Source: Trichomonas vaginalis G3 (Eukaryota > Parabasalia > Trichomonadida > Trichomonadidae). From it: DNA of 64,000 nucleotides. A program made the position numbers and the translations under genes. Within the stretch, counting starts at the first letter, position 1; every line of letters begins with the position of its first letter. Positions 57,301 through 64,000 of this stretch are shown here, piece after piece. The notes under the pieces were generated by a model that searched no databases, had not been told where the DNA came from, and saw nothing but the letters and a program-made list of their open reading frames with translations. The DNA lies in NCBI RefSeq assembly GCF_026262505.1, contig NC_067208.1, positions 19,849,962 to 19,913,961 on the forward strand, written 5' to 3'.

Positions 57301-58536
57301 TTACTCAGAAAAATTTTTCTTTGTATATATACCATTCTGAACATCTAAAAGACTTTTGACATTTGCCAAGAATGTACGTTTAGAAGCTGCCATATAACCA
57401 TATTCTTGACAATATTGTTTATACGAATCGTACAATGACCTTTCATCTAAACACTCAAAGTCGCTTTCTTCTATGAACAGTTCATATACACTCTTGTTTG
57501 CTTCTAACAATGTTTGTCTCTCTTCGGTATGTGGAATTTGTCTTGGATTGAACTTAGAAATATCTAATGTCATGAAATATGAGAACAAGTGGTTGTAAAA
57601 GTCAGATGTCAAACATTCTGACAAAGCGTCAAAATATTCTGTATCTTGCATATGAGCTTCTGACGTTCTGACAACTACATATCTTCTGTCAGAACTTTCT
57701 AACTTCATCGGAACAGCATTGTTTGAAACCATAATGAAGTTTGCAACATTTTCACAAACTCTTTGGTCTTTATACTTTCTTTCAACAACTCCAACTTTGT
57801 CTGTTATAAGACTCTTCAAAGCATCTGAGTTCAAAACTTTTGTTGTATCTATACTTTGAAGTTCATTGCAAACTATAAGTTTCATATTCTCTATTGAGGA
57901 GTTAAACTTGCCACAGATGTTTTCTAAGTTTGTCATATTCGGATTCGAATAACCTTCTAACAGTTTGCACAAAATATCTGTAAAGAAAGTATTCTTACCA
58001 GTTCCTTGTTTTCCAATTATAATGAGAGCAGTTTCATTTTTAGCACTTGGATGTTGTAAGATGTTTGCAAACCAACATAAGATATACTCATAGACTCTTT
58101 CGTTTCCATTGCATATAATTTCTTTGACATGGTCTAACCAAGCTTCTATAATACTGTGTTTCCATTCTACTTGTTCGTATTTATATCCAGTGAAGATAGA
58201 ATAGAAGTTTGGAGAAGGTGTATAGAACTTTATACCTCGAACTGAAAAATCTTCTAACTTTGACAATAAGATATCCCAAGCATCTAACATCTTCATTCCA
58301 ACTTGTACAACTTTTATTTTCTTAAGTTTCTGTCTACATTCTTGTTCAGACACTATTGTTGCTCTTGGTTTGTTAAAGACAACATCCCATTCTTTCATGA
58401 CATAACATTCTGGGGCAGAGTCAACATAAATGACTAAACGTTTCAAATTCTCGACTGCTTTGTTATAGTCTCGAAATGGGCACATATTTCTGAATGCTTG
58501 GAAGTCATAAAAATCTGAAACATCTATTCTGTACAT
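57301..58536 (-). CDS. SF3 helicase (D5-like)
   Basis: 411 residues, open. Walker A IGKQGTGKNTFF, Walker B region SSIENMKLIVCNE, motif C-like NFIMVSNN, and arginine-finger-type DRRYVVVRT. The C-terminal part (ESLYDSYKQYCQEYGY...) is a winged-helix-like tail. It would unwind element or virus DNA during replication. Homologous to the broken helicase at 29,364-31,903 but lacking its long N-terminal region. Confidence 0.85.
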   Translation of the reverse strand: MYRIDVSDFYDFQAFRNMCPFRDYNKAVENLKRLVIYVDSAPECYVMKEWDVVFNKPRATIVSEQECRQKLKKIKVVQVGMKMLDAWDILLSKLEDFSVRGIKFYTPSPNFYSIFTGYKYEQVEWKHSIIEAWLDHVKEIICNGNERVYEYILCWFANILQHPSAKNETALIIIGKQGTGKNTFFTDILCKLLEGYSNPNMTNLENICGKFNSSIENMKLIVCNELQSIDTTKVLNSDALKSLITDKVGVVERKYKDQRVCENVANFIMVSNNAVPMKLESSDRRYVVVRTSEAHMQDTEYFDALSECLTSDFYNHLFSYFMTLDISKFNPRQIPHTEERQTLLEANKSVYELFIEESDFECLDERSLYDSYKQYCQEYGYMAASKRTFLANVKSLLDVQNGIYTKKNFSE

Positions 58537-58636
58537 TTTTATAAAAATAAAAAAAATATTATTTTTTTTATTCTTGACTTTGTTGTTCCATTTGTTGCAT
58601 TTGTTGTTCTTGAGCTATTTGTTGTTGAAGTTGTTC

Positions 58637-59365
58637 TTATAATACAATACTTTCACCAGTTGCATCTTCCAATTCGAAACTTTCTGCCGTCATTGACAAA
58701 TACATAGGACATAAAAGTTTTACAGGAACAAAGTTTGCGTCAACTAATGTCAACGTTATACTTGCCAAAGTGTTTGAGTTCACTAAGGTTGAAAATTCTG
58801 CATTCGAATGAACAATAGGCAAACCAGCAGAGAAAGTATTGTTTATACGCATAAGTATCTTTTGGTCATAATAGTTTCTGTCGACATTCGAATAACACTT
58901 TGAACCTAAGTTTGAAACAATATATAAGATTGGTGTGCTTAATGTCAATGGAATAGACATTCCTTGTATGACACCTTTTCCTGTTGTAGGAAACTGTTGG
59001 TAGTAAAAACCAGAAATAAGTTTTGTATTATAGCTCATATCGTTTATAGTAAACTCAGTCGGACATCCAAACATAATGAAACCTGCTCTAGTTGCAGCAC
59101 ATGTTACACCCGTACTTAAAGTATTAAATAAGTCAACAAAACCTGTTGGTGGTATATCTGAGTAAGTATCTTCAAAGGAGTATTTTTTACCATTCACAAC
59201 AATAAAGTCTTCTGGTGTCAAAAGAGCAAAACAGGCTTTAGTCGTCATTGTGTTTAAGGTTAGTTTACAATATCGTCCTTGAGGACTTTGTAAGTTTGTT
59301 GTTATAGAATTATATGACTCAGGGTTTTTAGTCGTAATAGTATAAACCATTATGTCTTCTGCCAT
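58637..59365 (-). CDS. Minor capsid (penton-like) candidate
   Basis: 242 residues, beta-rich. ILYIVSNLGSK, AGLPIVHSN, ITLTLVDANFVPVKL match the pattern of 14,078-14,842. Directly downstream of the major capsid region, as usual for Polinton morphogenesis genes. Beyond the stop is a Gln-rich coding-like stretch (58,560-58,636). Confidence 0.5.
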   Translation of the reverse strand: MAEDIMVYTITTKNPESYNSITTNLQSPQGRYCKLTLNTMTTKACFALLTPEDFIVVNGKKYSFEDTYSDIPPTGFVDLFNTLSTGVTCAATRAGFIMFGCPTEFTINDMSYNTKLISGFYYQQFPTTGKGVIQGMSIPLTLSTPILYIVSNLGSKCYSNVDRNYYDQKILMRINNTFSAGLPIVHSNAEFSTLVNSNTLASITLTLVDANFVPVKLLCPMYLSMTAESFELEDATGESIVL

Positions 59366-59369
59366 TTAC

Positions 59370-59465
59370 TTAGCAAATAAATTTTAATGAAATGTTGTGG
59401 TCGTCAAATATTTTTATAACGTCTGGGAAACTATATTTTAAGTTCAACGTTTCACCTCCTTTCAT
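59370..59465 (-). CDS. Tiny frame between capsid genes
   Basis: 31 residues (MKGGETLNLKYSFPDVIKIFDD...), overlapping the preceding stop by an ATGA. Possibly a small gene; too short to judge. Confidence 0.25.
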   Translation of the reverse strand: MKGGETLNLKYSFPDVIKIFDDHNISLKFIC

Positions 59466-60655
59466 AACGAATATTCTTCTCTTGGATAATATTTGCCATC
59501 TATGTTTATATGATATTTAATACTAGGGTTGTAGAAACAAGAATAGTCATTTATAGTTCGTCTGAACAGTACAAACATAGTATCTGCATGTTTCATTGCA
59601 GTTGTTAAAGCAATATCTGTTCTTGCACCTGCGGCTCCTGGATTTTGGTTTCCAACTTCACCTGCAAAGTCTTTGACAGATATTTGGTGTATAGGGAACA
59701 TAAGTGGAACTGCAATATATTTGGCAGCTAAAGCATTTGAAATATCTGGGTCCAACATATAGACTGCAAGTCTGCTTTCTATTCTCTTGCATTCAAATTT
59801 TTCGCATGTGAACTTAACTGGGTCCCATACGTTTGCACCACCAGTATCCTTCATATAGTAGTTTACTTCATTGTTGAAGTTTGAGAAACCAAAGTCTAAG
59901 TCAACTTTGTTTTTGCAAAAGGCAGCGAATGTTTCCTGAGCTGTTGCTTTGGCTTCAATAGTGAATGGGTCTTGTGTTGGTGCAATGACTAAGTTATTTT
60001 TGCTTGGAGTAAGTTCGATAGAAATTTTTCCTGCCCAGTTTGGCAAGTATCTTAAAAACCTGAAGATGAGGAAAGATGACAAAGGAACTCTAAGTTTCAG
60101 TTTTACTTTAGTGGCAGCAGTTCCATCTGAACCAGAAAGGTTAACATAAACTCCTGGAACGTTAGGGTCAAGTCTTCTTATTTTCTCAATAGTTGCATAC
60201 TGGTCTGTTTTTCTCTAGCTTGTGTTGTACTGAGTTTCTCAAAGCGAACCATTCAGAGTTTGCCCATTACTGTTTGAACTAAGTCAGAGTTAGAATATTA
60301 TCTTTATATCCATAAAACTTCTGGAGCATATTGGTATCCGACATAGAAAAATTCCATTGCAACCTTTCTTGTCAGACAACTTGGCAGAAGGTTTTATTTC
60401 AATGTCTTGTTCCACGTATAAGAATGAGTTGTCAATAGAAATAATATGAAACCTGTCGCAAGCAATATCTACTGTTGTTGAAGAACCTTCTCCAAACTCA
60501 CCTACGTTTCCATAAGAAACAGCAGTTGTATATTCGTAAGTTCCAGGAACTATTTCTGACCTTCTAATGGCATTGTCGCATTCGTTATACCATTCGGAAA
60601 CATTTCCGTTCATGGCATCCAAAACTGTTGGCGTTATATTCTGAGCGGCGTACAT
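59462..60655 (-). pseudogene. Polinton major capsid protein, broken
   Basis: The C-terminal part (MFVLFRRTINDYSCFYNPSIKY) matches the capsid protein at 125-1,510; the N-terminal part begins MYAAQNITPTVLDAMNGN. Broken about twice. Start context ATTTTTACCCATATGAAATG. Confidence 0.65.
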
Positions 60656-60687
60656 TTCATATGGGTAAAAATATAGAATAGTTGGAT

Positions 60688-60966
60688 TTATATGTCATAA
60701 TAGAACCCACTCGGACCAAGCTTTACTTTCTTCCTGACTGAGTTTTTAACTGAATCTTTAACTCTTCTTTTTCCTTCATTGCCACTACTTTCACTAGATG
60801 AAGTTACTTCTTCACTACTTTCACTTTGTTCTACTCTTCTCTTCTTCTTTGGTGTCGCTTTTGGTAACTTGCCCTCTGCTTCAAGTTGTAGCATCTTTGC
60901 CTCATGTTCACCTAGTATGTTGTAAATTTCCCATGTCCTTTTTGCCTTTGGGCTCTGGTCGCCCAT
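60688..60966 (-). CDS. Small basic Ser/Glu-rich protein
   Basis: 92 residues: helical N-terminus, a KKKRR tract, a Ser/Glu repeat and a basic end (RRVKDSVKNSVRKKVKLGPSG). Composition suggests a DNA-binding core protein similar to adenovirus VII/X types; inference only. Confidence 0.45.
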   Translation of the reverse strand: MGDQSPKAKRTWEIYNILGEHEAKMLQLEAEGKLPKATPKKKRRVEQSESSEEVTSSSESSGNEGKRRVKDSVKNSVRKKVKLGPSGFYYDI

Positions 60967-60983
60967 CTCAGGTAACCTATATC

Positions 60984-63929
60984 CTAGAAAGATTTGTCAT
61001 AGTTTGTATTTGAGTCTTCGCTAATTGTTTGCATGACTCTTTCCTGAGTTTCCGGTTCAAGCTCTTCAAATATAGCTTGTCCATATGGAATAAGCTCGTT
61101 TCCAAATATATGTTTTTGTAGCCATTCTGGTTTTCTTTCCATGTAACCAATAATATCTTTTGTGAATGGGAAAGCTTTTACCCAACGTTTCAGTCTTGCG
61201 TCATTTATTTCTGTAGTTGGTTTTATTTTGTCATGGAACATGTTTTTCAATACTAACATTTCATTTGGTACTGTCCATTTGAGTTTTCTTAAATATTCAT
61301 CCCTTCTCAGTTCATTGTCTGCAAAGTAAGTTTTTATGACATTTTGCAAACTTTCGTTTGCAAGGTCATGTACAATAGGTTCTCTTCCTTCTCTCTCCCT
61401 AACTTTCTTTCTAAACTCTTCACCAAATATACCATCTCTATGGTTCTGTGTAGTTCTTTGAGATAAATGTTCTAGAACGTCAGGTGTTATATTTCCCTCA
61501 GCCATGTTCATTTCATACCGGTCCAAAATATCTGCATCTTTCATATCTTTCACTGGCATTAAAGCCGCGCTGAAAATACCAGTTATATCTGGTTCACCAT
61601 TCAATTCCATTGCGTCTACAACTTCTTGGAATTGAGGTTGTAAGTTTATGAACCACCTATCCGGATTAGCTTTATGACCCCATCTCATTGTAGTTCCATA
61701 GTCTGCAGAAACAAAAGTAGGTTTGTTTCCATATTGGTTAGGTTCTGAATGAACTTTAAACAATGTTTCATTTCTATATGTTTTGTTGAAATTTAACCTT
61801 TTATTTTCACCGAGTTCAGCCAAAGATTGAACGTTATATGGTCGTAAGTAAAAAGGATTATTGTATTTGCGTACATTTTCTTTCAGTACTTCCATTCTAT
61901 GCTGAATATTTTCATCTGATGTTGGAGTCTTTTGTATGTCGGTGAACATTTTTCGATATCCTTCTACTATGTCAGCCGAATTTTTTAGACTCTTGGAAAG
62001 ATTCCATATTCTCCTCATACACTTGTTGAGGGTCAAGATTTTTCGGCTGTTCCAAATCTTCATCTAGTTCTGTGAAGTTAGTTTCCAAAGGAGGGACTTG
62101 TTCGTTTCCTTCAGGCTCTTCTAGCTGTTGTTGCTGAACTATTTCTTCCATGTCTGGTTGTATCTGAACTTCTTCCTGTGGAGTTTCTTGTACCTCATCT
62201 GGTGGCATTTCATATATTCCGAGACCGTTTTTAACAAGTTCCCTATCTAAGTCATCCGGACTCATAAACCTTTCTTCTTTCGTTCCGTCTCTATTTTTTA
62301 CGCGTTTCATGAAGAGAGTTGAATTATCATTTAGCTCTGACATCAAATATCTCGGAGTAAATTCATTCATGTCATTTGGATGATATGCTATTAAATCATA
62401 TCCCTTTGCGAGCTTGTATTTTCCAGGTTTGAGATTATATCCGATTTTATGCTGAACCATAAAGCTAAATAGGTTCGGGTCAGTATTTCCTTCCTTGAAC
62501 TTTCTAATAGCTTCTTTATATCTGTCACTAAAGTCAAGAGTATCTGGGTAACCATAATCTTCCTTAAGCATTTTTAAGAATTCTTGGTTTCCTTTTTCTC
62601 TACTTCTTTTGTGTCTTTGCTCTGTTTGTGGTTGCTGTGCTGGATTTTGAACTGTTGGTTGTTGTTGTGGTGCATGCCTGTGTCTGTGTCCGTGTGACGA
62701 TGTAAATGTTTTAGGTAGTCCTGGTGCAGGTGCTTCTCTTGGAGGGTTTGGTGGTATATAAGTTCCACCAGCTGGCACATATGTTCCATCTGCAGCATAA
62801 TGTCCTACCTGACTTTTCATTTTTAAGAAAGCATTTACTAGGTCTGTTTTGGTCTGTTGTAACTCTTTTTCTTGACTTTCCACAACAGCCGCTCTAACGG
62901 CGTCATAGGCACTTTGCACTGCCTGTCTCGTTGCTGCATCTGTTATTTTCGTCATATTTTGTGCTACTTCTCTTAACTCTTTGTCGAAACCTTCAGACTT
63001 CAGTTTCTTTCCAGATGAGAAGTCGTTCCCTAGTTTCACCTTACTATGAAGAGCTTCGAAGGCATTCTTAAAGTCAGCATTCATTAAAGCTTCATTTGAA
63101 CTGTCTTCATCCGCTTGTATTTTTGTCCTTATTGACCCTATAAGTTGGGCTGCTTTAGCGTTGGCTTGGGCATCTAACCAGTCATTATTAGCTTTTATAT
63201 ATTCTGCGCTTTTCATTGCCTTTTGCATGGCTGCGTCGTTATTTTTACTTTCTTGTGCTAAGTTTTCATACTGTACGGTTTGGTTTTGCAACTGTAAAAG
63301 TTTTTCTGCCTTTACATTTGCTTCAACTTCTTTTTTATACTCATCGCTATCCATATATGTCTTCATGGCTTTTTGTTTTATCTTTTCATCTTTCAGTACT
63401 TTATATTGAGTAGTATGGTTTTTCAAATTTATAACATCTTGTTCCATTTTTGCTACTTCTGCTGCTTTTTCTGACACTTTTTCGCATATTCCTCTGTGCT
63501 TAGTTCTTTCAGTTGTTCTTCTTTCTTCTTTTTCTCTACGTTTAACTCATTTAGTTTCTTTGTCTGTCTGTCATATTCTAGTTTCTTTTCGTTTTCACTT
63601 ATTTGTTTCTGTATGTCTATGTTTGACTTTTTGACATCTGTTATTTGATTTTTGAGTGAACTCAAATTCATTTGACTTTGAGGGTTATAAGCTGTTCCGT
63701 CTGCAGCTCCACCATAGCCTGCCATTTTCGCTAAATGTGCCGCTCTTAAACCTCCACTCTGTGCACCAATAACTCGGTTTAAAAGCATAGGGTTGCTTGA
63801 CATTTGTTGCAACATAGTGGGGTCATTCATCATTTGTTGTCGCAACTGTTGTTGTGGTGTCAGTTTTACTATTGGATGTTTCAATGCTCCCTTCCTCTTA
63901 CGTATATTCTTACGTAGCTTACGTGGCAT
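60984..63929 (-). pseudogene. Large Maverick structural protein region, broken
   Basis: Almost 3 kb of coding-like DNA on one strand. It starts with a basic tract (MPRKLRKNIRKRKGALKHP), then Gln/Met-rich repeats, a long coiled coil (Glu/Lys/Ala), a Pro/Gln/His linker, and a folded C-terminal region (PNRWFIN..., VIEGYRKMF..., LVLKNMFHDKIKPTTEI). It may be one gene with about two breaks, or adjacent overlapping genes. No domain recognised; its size and place beside the capsid genes suggest an internal scaffold or core protein. Confidence 0.5.
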
Positions 63930-64000
63930 TTTAAGTGAAGTTAAAAAGCGATTTTTGACAGATGTTTATATGACACTTTTTGTTCAGCACAAAAAACTAC

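Larger units (their letters stand above)
38268..64000. mobile_element. Maverick/Polinton C (SF3 helicase and methylase type)
   Basis: Runs beyond the window. Contents in order: adenine methylase, small virion-type genes, fibre (split by an insertion), integrase, small genes, second cassette copy (47,490-49,105), GC-richer island with minisatellite (49,106-55,450), packaging ATPase, SF3 helicase, minor and major capsid genes, large structural region. No PolB is seen. Without the insertions it would be about 18 kb, near normal Maverick size, so one interrupted element is likely, though two abutting elements are possible. Broken: roughly eight breaks plus the insertions. Confidence 0.65.

Overview
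The window is nuclear DNA of a parabasalid, almost certainly Trichomonas vaginalis or a close relative. Intronless, AT-rich host genes begin a few bases downstream of TCA-Y-W initiator motifs, and three regions hold Maverick/Polinton DNA, an element class that is extremely abundant in that genome. This is inferred from gene content and layout; no search was run.

Layout. (1) 1-19,292: the right part of Maverick A, the PolB-bearing type. It has a jelly-roll capsid gene, protein-primed DNA polymerase, two KilA-N genes, integrase, a phage-like collagen fibre, a minor-capsid candidate, a broken packaging ATPase and the right terminal region. It sits inside an older rve-type integrase remnant (19,293-19,650). 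(2) 19,650-23,700: host DNA with a small gene and a CAMK-like kinase. (3) 23,718-33,271: Maverick remnant B, with an integrase cassette piece, a long repeat-rich noncoding stretch, a tRNA-like sequence, an HNH endonuclease, a broken SF3 helicase, two small genes and a right terminal region. (4) 33,272-38,267: a compact host block with an FKBP15-like protein, an Rpn11/PSMD14-like protein and a WW-MyTH4-RhoGAP protein. (5) about 38,268-64,000: Maverick C, running off the window. It has a DNA adenine methylase, small virion-type proteins, a fibre gene split by a strange insertion, a broken integrase, a second copy of the integrase cassette, a GC-richer island with a 3.7-kb minisatellite, a packaging ATPase, an SF3 helicase, minor and major capsid genes and a large structural region. 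No PolB is visible in C.

How the genes work together. Integrase, PolB or SF3 helicase, packaging ATPase, capsid proteins and fibres form a virus-like replication, packaging and attachment set. Several parts are broken, so these are fossils or near-fossils, but long intact frames and near-identical cassette copies suggest recent activity.

Most notable: (a) an array of about 15 consecutive DNA hairpins (42,594-43,575) in an insertion bounded by 82-bp direct repeats; (b) most Maverick genes share a T-run...TAAATG start-site signature unlike the host initiator, and four divergent pairs have only 16-18 bp between start codons; (c) GC-rich double-hairpin mini-insertions present in one copy of a cassette and absent from the other; (d) a roughly 43-unit composite minisatellite between divergent genes; (e) an Rpn11 homologue with Lys replacing the first zinc-binding His.
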